A stretch of 29,972 nucleotides of DNA from JBGCDD01 sp045105075 (GTDB taxonomy: Bacteria; Pseudomonadota; Alphaproteobacteria; Rhodobacterales; Rhodobacteraceae): NCBI GenBank assembly GCA_045105075.1, contig JBGCDD010000059.1:1-29972 (forward strand). Reading direction: 5' to 3'. The translations under genes and the position numbers were made by a program. Shown in pieces: positions 14,739-25,000 of this stretch. Every line of letters starts with the position of its first letter. Positions within the stretch are counted from its first letter, which is position 1. Under the pieces are notes generated by a model. It saw nothing but the letters and a program-made list of their open reading frames with translations, ran no database searches and had not been told where the DNA came from.

Positions 14739-17131
14739 CGTGCGTCGCCTTTGCTGATCCAGCCGGTCAGACCATCGCGTGCAAATCCCTGAACAAGTGC
14801 TTTTTCGATGGCAATAGCGCGGGTCAGATCGCCCTCGGCCAAGGTGTTGGATTGGTGCAGCAGGCTGCCAGCCTGTACATTGTGCACGATCGCCAGATCT
14901 GCGGCCAACCGATCGGTTTCACGCGGGTTGAGCGTGGTGAAAGCCAAACGCAAATGAGGCAGCAGATCAAGAAAGCGCGACTCGGGGATGCGGCACAAAA
15001 AGGCATCAATCGCAGCCAGCAGACCATCCCCATGCCACAACAGCGCCGGGCACGTGTGCAGCACCCCGCGCAGTGCGCCAATCTGATCCTCGGTGTCCAA
15101 ACTCACACCGTTGAACGTGCCCTGCATCACACCAATCAGATCCGCGGGGCTGCGCGTGCCGGCCTGAACACAAACGGCCAGCACCGCCCCCAGGATCACC
15201 GGTGGCGTGTCGCGCTGTGTGATGCGATCCAAGGCGTCGTTGAGCAGCGCAGGATCCAACCCCAAGCCTTCGCAATCACGCAGAATTTCGGTGACGGTGC
15301 GCAGCGCATCCAAACAGGTGTCAATTTCATCTTCGCTGGTCCGGGGCAGATCATCACATAAAAACACCAGCCGCGTGTAAGCCGAAGTCACAACCGAGCG
15401 CAGATCCAAAGCCTCGGGCGCGCCCAGCGGTCCTTGCGAGCGCAGCACAAACATCAGCCGTTGCAGCGCGTGGGTGGCGGTGACGAAGGTGGCGTGCTCT
15501 TGAACATCGCTTGCGAGGTTTTTCACAAAGGGTGCCAGTCCGGCGCCAAGCCCGGCCAGCAAGCCGCGCACCAACAGATCCACCAGCCGCGCCACATCTT
15601 GCGCACGTCCCTGTTCCATCATCCGCGCGCGCTCGCGCCGCAACACACCCAAACAGGCTGTGGGCAGATCGTCGCCCAGCACCGATTGCTCGATCAGGTG
15701 CCCTTCAACTTGGGGCGACCAGACATAGGACCACTCTTCAAACAACAATTCAGTGCGCGTGTTGGTCAGATAGTCAGGCCCGTTCTGGCGCGCGGCCAGC
15801 GATGATCCCAGCAGCACCAGACCATGCAAAAAGCGCGAGGCGTCCAGATGTGCGGGGTTGCGACGGATGTCGAGTTTGCGTCGCCGCTTGACGCTGTCCG
15901 AAAGATCAAGGCGATGGCGAACTGCGCGCGCGCGCACGTCCTCAACCAGAGGCGGCGCTCCAGCACCGGGCGGCACATCACCCACATTGTCGCCACATAA
16001 AAATGTGGTGAATCGTGTCAGCCAAACGTCTTGTTGAGTGGTTTCGCCCTTGATCAGCGCGGTTTGCACCCCGTCAATCAGATCATGACGCATCGCTCCG
16101 GGCTGGCTGCGCAGCATCGCAAGGCTTTCGGCGGCGCGGATCGCCTCGACCTGTGCAGGAAACGGCACGATATGACCCTCGCCGCGCATCGACGCGGTGA
16201 AATCTGCCATCAGGTCAACCCCAAGCGCGCGCCAGTCTTGCGTGGTCATGCCCGCGCCCGCTTGCTCCCAAAGACGCTGATAATAGCCCGGTTGCGGCAA
16301 ACCCGCACCATAGCCGTTCAGCGCATCCAACGCCCGAAAACCGTAGCGGATCAAGTAACAATCGGCTGTCAAAGAGCTCTGCGCCGGCTTGTCTGCATCC
16401 AGTGCGCCGACAAGTGCCGGCGCATGAAAACCGCCCACCACGACCACAACCGGTCCTCCTTTGGTGAGTGCGGCTTTGATGGCGCGCGCCATATGCGCCT
16501 CGCGATTGGTGTCACCAGCCATGTCGATTTGGGCCAGTGGGGTCGCGGCCCGGATGCCGGCGCAATAGACGCCAACATCGCCAAAAAAGCTGCGCCAATC
16601 GGTCTGACCGATCCGGGATTCAAACAAATGATCCCACAGTTCAAAACCGTCGCGACAGCCGATCTGGCGCACCAAAGCGGCGATATAGTCACTGCTGTTG
16701 AAGTGATGCTCCGGCACAAGTGAGGACGGCTCGGTGCCATCCAATTGCCCGCGCATGGCCTTGTCGGCCGCCGGTGCGTCGATAAAACGGAGCGTGGCGT
16801 CGATCTTTTGGCCCTCCACCAGCGCGACGTATTCGGGCGAATGGGCGCAAAACGGATAATACCCCGCGACGCGGCCCTGATCTTCGTTGCGATCGATCAT
16901 CGCCACCAAAGCCACCGGAGGACGCGTGGCAGGATCAAGCAGCAGCGGGATTTTATCGGTGAAATCGCTGGGGGCTTCGATCAGGATCTGTTTGGGCTGC
17001 ACTTCGGCGATCAAGGCGCGCAGGGCGGCGGCACAGCTGGGCGAATGATGGCGCACCGGCACCACGTACAGGCCGCGCTCTGCCTGAAACAGATCGCGGC
17101 GCAGGGCCTCAAAATCGCTGCGGTCAGTCAC
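14735..17131 (-). CDS. DUF5682 family protein, YehM-like
   Basis: 798 residues from a GTG start that overlaps the MoxR stop by eight bases. The frame is open upstream to 17344, but that part lies inside the MoxR gene and has no family character. Conserved-looking blocks are RHHSP at 27-31, IEAPSDF at 51-57, YPFCAHSPE at 92-100, FIDAP at 116-120 and VVGGFHAP near 228-240. The spacing of His-rich and acidic motifs with a later G-G-F-H is reminiscent of TraB/TIKI or EreA-type putative hydrolases, which is only an impression. The C-terminal two thirds are helical and repeat-like. Corresponds in place and size to E. coli YehM, whose function is unknown. DUF5682 identity is recalled, not searched. 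Confidence 0.82.
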   Translation of the reverse strand: MTDRSDFEALRRDLFQAERGLYVVPVRHHSPSCAAALRALIAEVQPKQILIEAPSDFTDKIPLLLDPATRPPVALVAMIDRNEDQGRVAGYYPFCAHSPEYVALVEGQKIDATLRFIDAPAADKAMRGQLDGTEPSSLVPEHHFNSSDYIAALVRQIGCRDGFELWDHLFESRIGQTDWRSFFGDVGVYCAGIRAATPLAQIDMAGDTNREAHMARAIKAALTKGGPVVVVVGGFHAPALVGALDADKPAQSSLTADCYLIRYGFRALDALNGYGAGLPQPGYYQRLWEQAGAGMTTQDWRALGVDLMADFTASMRGEGHIVPFPAQVEAIRAAESLAMLRSQPGAMRHDLIDGVQTALIKGETTQQDVWLTRFTTFLCGDNVGDVPPGAGAPPLVEDVRARAVRHRLDLSDSVKRRRKLDIRRNPAHLDASRFLHGLVLLGSSLAARQNGPDYLTNTRTELLFEEWSYVWSPQVEGHLIEQSVLGDDLPTACLGVLRRERARMMEQGRAQDVARLVDLLVRGLLAGLGAGLAPFVKNLASDVQEHATFVTATHALQRLMFVLRSQGPLGAPEALDLRSVVTSAYTRLVFLCDDLPRTSEDEIDTCLDALRTVTEILRDCEGLGLDPALLNDALDRITQRDTPPVILGAVLAVCVQAGTRSPADLIGVMQGTFNGVSLDTEDQIGALRGVLHTCPALLWHGDGLLAAIDAFLCRIPESRFLDLLPHLRLAFTTLNPRETDRLAADLAIVHNVQAGSLLHQSNTLAEGDLTRAIAIEKALVQGFARDGLTGWISKGDAR

Positions 17132-18215
17132 GCAAACTGTCTTTGGCCGCAGTGTAAAAAGCCGACCAGGTGCGCGACATCCGAGCGCGGGACTTGGCGA
17201 TCTGATCCACATAAGCGCGCAATTTACGCGCATCTTCCGGATCATCCTTAAACACGGTGCCGCCCAGTTGGCGCGCCACATGGCCTGCATCCATCGTGCC
17301 ATTGCCCAGATACGCGGCCTCCAAGGCGGCGGCATGGGTGACATTGACCGCCTCGGCGGTGGACATCACGCTGTTTGGCACCGCCACGCTGGCCCCATCC
17401 GCAGTCACGCCGGTGCGCAAATCGCGAAACACATCGACAACCAGATCAAGCACATCCTGGCGGAGCGCGGGAGATACCGGCGCATCGGCCATGCGTTCGG
17501 CCACTTGCCGGTGAATCAGATCCTTTTCAAATTGCGCATCAGCGATGGGTTTGACGGTTTCAAAATTGAAACGCCGCTTTAACGCCGATGACATGTCGTG
17601 CACGCCACGATCGCGCAGGTTGGCGGTGCCGATCAGGTTGAACCCCGGGATCGCGCGGCTTTCTTCTTGCGGGCCAAGTTCTGGGATGGCCACGGTTTTT
17701 TCCGACATCAGCGAAATGATGGCGTCTTGAACTTCGGGCGCACAGCGGGTCAGTTCTTCGATCCGTGCGATGTGTCCAGCGCGCATAGCACTTAGAATTG
17801 GCGAGGCGATCAGGGCCTTTTCGCTTGGCCCTTCGGCCAGCAGCAACGCATAGTTCCAGCCATAGCGCAGATGGTCTTCGATGATCCCGGCCGAGCCTTG
17901 CACCACCAGTTTCGAGGTGCCCGAAATCGCCGCCGCCAGCAGTTCGGATAACAGCGATTTGGCGGTGCCCGGCTCGCCCACCAGCATCAGCCCCTGATGG
18001 CCCATCAGCGATACGATGCAGCGATCCACCAGCGGGTCATCACCAAAGAACTTCTGGCGCACGTCCAGCTTGGGATCGCCCAGAATAAAGCGGCGCACCG
18101 CGCGCGGCGACAACCGCCACCCTTGCGGTTTCAGATCACTGTCGGCGGCCAAAAGCCGTTGTAATTCATCGCCGTAGCGTTGTTCGGCGGGGGCGCGTTG
18201 GCTGGTTTCTACCAT
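17124..18215 (-). CDS. MoxR-family AAA+ ATPase, YehL-like
   Basis: 363 residues. Walker A GEPGTAKS is at 80-87, Walker B reads IARIEE at 149-154 (Ile-Glu-Glu where most AAA+ proteins have Asp-Glu), sensor 1 is in LIGTANLRD (Asn199) and the arginine-finger region is ALKRRFNFE (211-219). The GEPGTAKS form and the MGHQGLMLVG lead-in are those of the YehL branch of MoxR proteins. It should form a ring that remodels or activates a target with the VWA protein as partner. It begins inside the end of the second DUF4132 gene (7-base overlap) and ends inside the start of DUF5682 (8-base overlap), so subunit levels are probably linked. Family sure; target unknown. Confidence 0.93.
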   Translation of the reverse strand: MVETSQRAPAEQRYGDELQRLLAADSDLKPQGWRLSPRAVRRFILGDPKLDVRQKFFGDDPLVDRCIVSLMGHQGLMLVGEPGTAKSLLSELLAAAISGTSKLVVQGSAGIIEDHLRYGWNYALLLAEGPSEKALIASPILSAMRAGHIARIEELTRCAPEVQDAIISLMSEKTVAIPELGPQEESRAIPGFNLIGTANLRDRGVHDMSSALKRRFNFETVKPIADAQFEKDLIHRQVAERMADAPVSPALRQDVLDLVVDVFRDLRTGVTADGASVAVPNSVMSTAEAVNVTHAAALEAAYLGNGTMDAGHVARQLGGTVFKDDPEDARKLRAYVDQIAKSRARMSRTWSAFYTAAKDSLRD

Positions 18216-21200
18216 TGTGTGCTCTTTTTCCAGTCCGGATCAAACGCGCCCTTGGCCGCCATCACGTGAAAATCATTCCAACATTCCGACAGCAGAACCG
18301 GCGGCACATCGGACAGTTTGACCGGCTCGCGGCGCCGTTTGCTGTCTTTGATAAAGCTGAGCGTGATCAGCGCCGCCTTGATGTTCTCTTCGGGGACGAA
18401 ATTGCCGGTAAAATCAACAATCGCGGTCAGCCCCGCGCTTTTGAAGGTTTTGCGGTACTCAAAAAACCAACCACCATCCTGGGGCTGCCCACGGTCATAG
18501 CCGTGCTTGCTGGCGGCGCCGCGTATGGCCAGACTGTCGGTCACCCAACCTTCGCGATCCATGATATGGGTGTGATCCTTTTGATCGTCACCGAGACGCA
18601 ATAGCGTACGCCCAAACTGGGCAAACAGCGGTGCAACCTCGTAATCCTTCAGATGTTGATGCCAGGCGTCGGCCAGATCACGCTCCATCATGGCGCCATG
18701 GGCCAACCTGATTTGATCAAAGTCCAACGCCACATCGCCATCTTCCACGTCGATGTAATCGCCCTCGGCGGTGGGGCGGAACGTCGCCGTAACTTGCCCA
18801 TTGGCGTCCAAGCCTTGCCAAACGGCCCGCTCGCTCAGGCGCCGCATGATTGGGTGATCACGCAGATCGCGCTCCCAGTCCTCGCGCGCCCAGATGCGTT
18901 CGGCACACAGAGCTTCGTAGAGGCGCGCGGCCTGCATGGACACAACCTGCTTGAGCTCTTTTTTCGACGCCGAGAGCTGTTTTTTGGCCGCTTTGGTCAC
19001 ATCATCAGCGCCCGATGACAGCGCTTTGACGGTTTTGCCGTCCGGATTGGTCAACACAAATGTCAAATCATCGCCCAAAGTCGCGCGGTACAATTTTTGA
19101 TCAAGGCCGCAGGGCAGTTCAAGAACGCCGTCATCATCCAGTCCGGCGCTTGGAATTGTGCGATCGCCCAGCTCGTCCAGCGACCAGTTCATTTTGTCGG
19201 CAACCGCCTGCACCAGTTCGCCCGCGAAGGCCTGAACCCCCTTTTGGCGCAACCGTGTGGCCGCAGATATCACCACCTGCAACGACACAGGATCGCCCTT
19301 GCGCGCCAACACCTCGAGCAGCGACGAGGCCTGCGACGTGCGTGCGCCGTGATTGCGCAGATAGGCGCGGATCTTGTCGGCAGTGGCGTGATCGGACGCG
19401 CGTGTCGCAAAGCCCAGGATGCCTTTGGTTGCGGCCCCTGAATTGTGATATACACCTTTGATTTCACGTCGCAAATCGGCATAGGCCTGCGCGCGGGTGA
19501 AATTGGGATCCCATCTCAGATAAAGCTGTTGGCGTTGATCCGCACCGGCCTCGGCATGGGCGTTGGCCTCGGCATCTGTGACGGTTTCGGTGTCAAATGC
19601 GATCCAGCTGTCGAGGATCCACGCCGAAAACGCAGCCGCGCTGTCCGGGGCAAGTTGATCGAGGTAGATATCAAACAGCGCATTGCCGCCGGGTTGTTTC
19701 AACTTGAAACCAAGGAACACCCACCAGCGCAACACGTCTTGCGGCACGGCTTTGCCGGTCTTGAATTTGGCAGCTGGCACAGTATCGAGCCCAAGCCATT
19801 CCAATTTGTCGAACTTGGCCTTTTTCAAACCGGTCTCGGCTTCGCGCAGCAAAGCAGCAGGGCCGACATAATCGTCAAGCGGTTCATTCAACTGTTGCAA
19901 ACTGGTCAGGATCGCCGCGCGGGCCAGTTCGCTTTTTTCCTTTTTCAACTGCGCTTTCAACGCCTTGATGGCCCCGATTTCGCCGCGCGTGCCCAGCCAT
20001 TGTGCCGCGCCGGCGCGGATGGCCTGACGACTGTCGCCCAGCAGGATAACAAGGCGGTCAAGCACGTCGGGCACATCCGCAAGCATTTCACGCGCTTCGG
20101 CCTTGCCGGCCTTGCGCTCGCCTGTGGCCACTTCTAGCAGCACCGCGAAATAGCGCATCGGCGTTTTGGGCAGACGGGCCAGACAGGAAATCGCCCCGGT
20201 GCGGCTCAGCTCGATATCGTCGTTTTTGACGATGCCCAGCGCGTGATCCAGAATGTCGAAATTCTCGGCAAGGTAGGGCCAAAGCGGTGCGTCCGACAGA
20301 TCATCCAGATCCGGCGCCATGTAAGTTTCTGCCGGGATCAATGTACGCAGAATATCACCAGCGCGGCCAATGCGCACTTTGGGATTGCCCCATCCGCCCA
20401 AACTGGCCTTGATGCGTTTTTCCTGCCAAAGCCGGTCGAGGGCGCGTAAATCGGCCTGTTCGGACGCCAAATAGGCCTGCAGGCAGGCATCAAATTCGGT
20501 TTGAAAATAGCCCGACATCCAGCTCGCCGGCTGGTGCAGCGATTTGAGTGCAACAAAAACCTGCTGTTTCACACCCATTTTTGCCAAATGCTGTTTGGTC
20601 CAATCGCTCAAAGAGCCTTGCAAGAAGTCGACGGCACCATAGACCGAAGGTGGAGCCGGTTGATCCCAGGCCATCAGGGCTTCGATCTCTTGCAGCACGC
20701 TGCGATTGATCAGTGGGCGCTCATAGTGGTATTTCTGCGTTTTGTTTTCCTTGTTGTGGGTTTTGATCTGTTCGTTCTTGGCCTCCCATGCTGCCTTGAT
20801 CACTTTGCGGTCAGCAGGCGAAACCTCAACTGCGGGGGCATCCGGCATCGCACGCAGCGGTGGGATATCGACCTGCGTGCCGTCAATCGCTGTGTAGTGC
20901 GTGGCCCCATCCGGCGATGCGGCACTGGCGGCACTGACCTGACGGGCCGCAAAGACCGTGTCGATGGCCGCGACGATGCGGGCGGTCTTTTCGGTTTTGG
21001 CATGGGCTTTCAACGCGACCTGCGCAGTTTCAGAACCCAGCGCGCCCAAAATCTCGACCATCGCGGCGCGCACGCCGACAGTGCCTTTGGCCAGACGTTG
21101 GATCGCCTGATCCTCGATTTGATCGGCGGCAACATCTTTGATTGCCAAAACCGATGCTTCGCGTACGGCTCTTGACCCATCGCCGCAACAATCGAGCACA

Positions 21201-21925
21201 AAGTTGAAGAACGGCGCCTTGTGTACCCGACCTGATTTTCTGAGTTCGTCGACAAAAACCGCCCGCCCCGGCGCAGTTGTTTTTGCAGCGCCCTGAACGG
21301 CGGCTTGTGGGTTGGCATCAATCAACGCCTGCATCCCGATCAAACTGCGAAAGGCCGCTGGTTTGACCTTGGTGTATTCATTGGTGTCCCAATAAAGCAG
21401 TTCAAACAGCTGCGCGACCGTGCCGCCCAGAGCCTGCGTGAGGTCCAGAATCGTGCTGGCTGTCAAGCCGACCGCAGGATTTGAGCGAGGGGTGCCGGAC
21501 CACATGCTGTTGTCGCCAAATGCACCCAGAAACGCCTCGGAAAACGCGATGCGCATGGCAAGGGGCGTGGTTTTGGACCCCACGATTTCGGCTGGCTCTG
21601 ATGCGCACCCCGCTGCCAAAACCGCCGCGTAGCGCGCCAACAAAGCCGGATCAAACGGCTTCATATCCAGGAAAACGCCGGCACGCGCGGGCGGCTCTCC
21701 GGGCTTTCGCGCGCCAGGGTAATGCATCCGCGCAATCCACAGTTTTTGTGCCCCGCCATGCACCGAAAGCGTCGACAAAACAGTTTCCGGGGCCCCTTTC
21801 AGCACATAGTCAGCAGCCGCATCGCCCATGCCCGCCTGGGTTTCGTTCAGACGTTTGAGATCTGCTTTTATGGCTTTTGCCGTTGGGTCAGCGCCCGGTA
21901 GCAACTTGTTCAAAAAGGATTTCAT
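18209..21925 (-). CDS. DUF4132 (YehI/MolR-type) giant protein, second paralog
   Basis: 1238 residues. The C-terminal DUF4132 region includes LYRATLGDDLTFVLTNPDGK, RLYEALCAERIWAREDWERD and HPIMRRLSERAVWQGLD (about 1025-1042), ending with LLSECWNDFH and AFDPDW. HEAT-like helical repeats lie in the middle (RQAIRAGAAQWLGTRGE, EKSELARAAILTSLQQL, about 630-680). It aligns along its length with the gene just upstream, so the pair arose by tandem duplication. I chose ATG 21925 (MKSFLNKLLPG), which matches the short basic start of the paralog; an ATG at 21973 would add 16 residues. E. coli YehI and MolR carry this domain; MolR was once linked to molybdate-dependent control, but the molecular role is unknown. 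Confidence 0.87.
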   Translation of the reverse strand: MKSFLNKLLPGADPTAKAIKADLKRLNETQAGMGDAAADYVLKGAPETVLSTLSVHGGAQKLWIARMHYPGARKPGEPPARAGVFLDMKPFDPALLARYAAVLAAGCASEPAEIVGSKTTPLAMRIAFSEAFLGAFGDNSMWSGTPRSNPAVGLTASTILDLTQALGGTVAQLFELLYWDTNEYTKVKPAAFRSLIGMQALIDANPQAAVQGAAKTTAPGRAVFVDELRKSGRVHKAPFFNFVLDCCGDGSRAVREASVLAIKDVAADQIEDQAIQRLAKGTVGVRAAMVEILGALGSETAQVALKAHAKTEKTARIVAAIDTVFAARQVSAASAASPDGATHYTAIDGTQVDIPPLRAMPDAPAVEVSPADRKVIKAAWEAKNEQIKTHNKENKTQKYHYERPLINRSVLQEIEALMAWDQPAPPSVYGAVDFLQGSLSDWTKQHLAKMGVKQQVFVALKSLHQPASWMSGYFQTEFDACLQAYLASEQADLRALDRLWQEKRIKASLGGWGNPKVRIGRAGDILRTLIPAETYMAPDLDDLSDAPLWPYLAENFDILDHALGIVKNDDIELSRTGAISCLARLPKTPMRYFAVLLEVATGERKAGKAEAREMLADVPDVLDRLVILLGDSRQAIRAGAAQWLGTRGEIGAIKALKAQLKKEKSELARAAILTSLQQLNEPLDDYVGPAALLREAETGLKKAKFDKLEWLGLDTVPAAKFKTGKAVPQDVLRWWVFLGFKLKQPGGNALFDIYLDQLAPDSAAAFSAWILDSWIAFDTETVTDAEANAHAEAGADQRQQLYLRWDPNFTRAQAYADLRREIKGVYHNSGAATKGILGFATRASDHATADKIRAYLRNHGARTSQASSLLEVLARKGDPVSLQVVISAATRLRQKGVQAFAGELVQAVADKMNWSLDELGDRTIPSAGLDDDGVLELPCGLDQKLYRATLGDDLTFVLTNPDGKTVKALSSGADDVTKAAKKQLSASKKELKQVVSMQAARLYEALCAERIWAREDWERDLRDHPIMRRLSERAVWQGLDANGQVTATFRPTAEGDYIDVEDGDVALDFDQIRLAHGAMMERDLADAWHQHLKDYEVAPLFAQFGRTLLRLGDDQKDHTHIMDREGWVTDSLAIRGAASKHGYDRGQPQDGGWFFEYRKTFKSAGLTAIVDFTGNFVPEENIKAALITLSFIKDSKRRREPVKLSDVPPVLLSECWNDFHVMAAKGAFDPDWKKSTQW

Positions 21926-22003
21926 CAAATGCTCGATCAATGGTTTGGTCTGCGCCAACCTTAGCCGCAGCACAACAGGATGTCAGGGGAAAGCGGGGCG
22001 CAC

Positions 22004-25000
22004 TCAGTACCCGCTTTTTTTGCTCCAATCAGGGTCGAACGCTGCTTTGCTGGCGATCTCGTGCAGATCATTCCAGACTTCCGACAACAGCAAAGGCGGC
22101 ACCTTGCCGAGGGCTGTGACCTGCCCATAGCCGCCGTCCTGGATGGCAATGAACTGCATGTCGTTGATGGCCGTTGGCATATCTTCTTCAACCACGTGAC
22201 TGCCAGTGAAATTCAGATCAGCCCAAAACCCACTGCCGCGGAACTCTTTGCGGTAGCTGGTAAAACCACCGCCATCACCGGTTGCACCGCGCTCATATCC
22301 GGCCTTTTTGGCGGCCGCACGCAGTTGAAACGTGCTCAGCATCCAGCCTTCGCGATCATCCAGGCGGCGCGCGCGCGCCATGTCAGGCGACAGCTTGCGC
22401 ACCGGGCGGGACACCTGTGGAAACAGGGCCTTAACGTCAAAGTCCTTGAGGTGGCGCAGCCATGCCTCGCGCTGGTCTTCCTCCAGATTGGCGGTATGGG
22501 CGATATCGATTTTGGCAAAAGCAGTCAAATCGACATCATCGCCGTCCGCATTCAGGAATTCACCTTCGTCAGTGGGGCGAAAAGAGGCGATTTGTGCGCC
22601 GTCGCCATCAAGGCCGCGCCAGATCATCCGCTTGATCAGGCGGCGCATGATGGGATGCTCGGTCAGATCATCGCGCCATGTTTCGCTGGCCCAGATGCGA
22701 GTGCTGAGCATCGCGTCATAAAGCCGGGCTTGTTGTTGCGTGGCGGCCGCCTTCAGGGTTTTCTTGGCCGCACTCAACGCCGCTTTGGCCTCTTTGGTGG
22801 TTGGATCGGTGCCCGACGGCAACGCCTTGACCTCTTTCCCGTCGGCATTGGCCAACACGATACCCAAATCATCATTCAGCCGCGCCGTGTACAGTTTGGC
22901 CTGCTCACCAACCTCAAGGATCAGGGTGCCGTCATCCTCAAAGCCAGCCGTGGGCACGGATCTGTCGGCCAGTTCATCTTCGCTCCAGCCGCGCGCTTCG
23001 GCCAGATCCTTGACCAAAACATCCGCAAGGTCGCACACAGTGCGTTGGCGAAACCGGGTCGCAGTTGCCACCAGCACCTGCACCGCTTCTTTGCTGCCCA
23101 TCGCATAGGCGGTTTCGACCAATGCCTTGGCCTGCGACACATACCGACCATTTTTCTTCAAAAAGGCGGCGATGGCTGGTCCGGCGGTTTCGGGTGTGGC
23201 CCGATGGGTCAGCGCCAAAATGCCCTTTGCAGCAGAATGACCATCTAGATTTTCCAAATCATAGCTCAGCCAGGCCTGCAAAATCCAATCCGCCACGGCG
23301 CGCGCGCTGTGCGGTGTCATCTGATCGAAGTAAAGCCCAAACAAAGGCGACCCCAGCGGCGCATTCAATTTGATCGCAAGCCGCAGCCATCCATCCAGCA
23401 AGACCCTGTCCGCCGGGGTGCCATCGGCCCAGATCAACTCAGGCGCGGCATCAAGCGAGAGCCAGGTGATCTTGGCATTTGGCAGCTTGTCGACAAAAGC
23501 CTTGGCCTCGCCGATCAGCGCATCGCGCCCCAGATAAGGGCCGGTGTCCCCGCCCAAACGTGACAGCGCAGAAATCATGTCGGCACGCGCCAGTTCCGAT
23601 TTTTCGGTCTTCAGGCGTTTGATCAACGCCGGAACGGCCTCTTGGGCGTTGCGATCCGCCAGAAAGCGGGCGGTGTTGGCGCGCACATCTTGTTTCTTGT
23701 CGGCCAGCATCGCAATCAGCTGCGCGTTGATGCCCGGCACGTCGCGCAACATCGCTTGTGCCGGATCGCGCAACTTGGCCCGCGGCGACATTGCAGCAAA
23801 CAACAATGGCTGCACAGCGATTTGGGGAACGGTTGGGAAATCCTCCAGAATTTTCAGCGCGTTCTGGTTGACTTGGATATCATGATTGCGCGGTGGCAAC
23901 GCATCCACGATGTCATCGACATAAGGCGCAGCCACTTCCCAAATGCCCTTCAAAAAGGCCGGGCTTGCGCGATTGTACGACCGGCCCAACCCCAACAGCA
24001 CGCGCACGAATTCTTGTCCCGCCGGAATGCCGGCGTCTGTTTCAGATCGATAGCCCATCTTGATCCCAAACGATTGGGTGACCTCGATCAATTGGCGCGC
24101 GCTGACGCGTCCGTCTCGCAAAGCGTTTTGGACGTACATGCGCAAAGGTTGTGTCGAATGATAGTGCAACAGTCCCAACAGCGAGCCGGCGTCAAAGCAC
24201 GCCAGTTTGACAACGCGGCCAATTGGCAGCTGTTCCAACGCATCGCCCACGATCGCGGCAATCACGTCCTGATGTTGCTGGCGACTTAAAGGGGTGAACT
24301 TGCGCGCTTCGATCTGCCCCACCTGAGGGTCCCAATTCAAAAAGTCCAACCAGGTTTTGGCAATGCGCGAGGTTTTGGGCGGTTCTGGCTTGCGCAGATC
24401 CTTGACCTTGCGCGGATTTTCACGCCAGTGCGCCATGCGACGTTCGTAGGTCGCTTGTTCCTCGGCTTCCACCTCGACATCGACTTTGGCCAAGGATTGC
24501 AGGAACTCCTGACCAAACGGCTGGCTGTCATTGGTTTCAAGCTCTTCCAGATCCTTGAGCGCAATAAAGTCGCCGTGGGCGTCCAAATACCCTGTGTCAT
24601 CAGGTATAACTTGGGTCTCAGCCGCCTTCAAAAACAGATCGAGCGAACTCAGAACCTCGTTGTTGCTTTCGTTCTCCTTGTGCGCCGTGAGCGCAGCCAA
24701 TGCCGCGTGTGTTCCCAAACCGCCCAGAACCAGCACCGCTTCGTTGCGCACAGCAGCCTTTTTGGAGCCCAGCAAAGTCTGCGCCATCTCTTCGACCTGT
24801 GAAGGCTCATGATGCGACAGCAACTCACGCACGGCCATCCGCACCGCTTTGGACGACCCCTGCAACTGCTGGAACAAGTAAGGCAGCATGGGTTTGGTTT
24901 CAAAAAGCGGGTTCTGTTTGTACAGCCCCAGCACAATGGCGCGTTGTTTTGCATCACACCGATCCAAGGCATCGGTCACCGCGTCGATTGAAAAACCGCT

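Noticed and set aside
17132..17344. Longer N-terminus for the DUF5682 protein
   Set aside because: The extra residues are translated out of frame from the MoxR gene; the GTG at 17131 gives a family-like N-terminus and the same overlap style as other junctions.
21980..23248. 422-codon plus-strand open frame opposite the first DUF4132 gene
   Set aside because: Fully inside a recognised gene on the other strand, with no family motifs or ribosome site.
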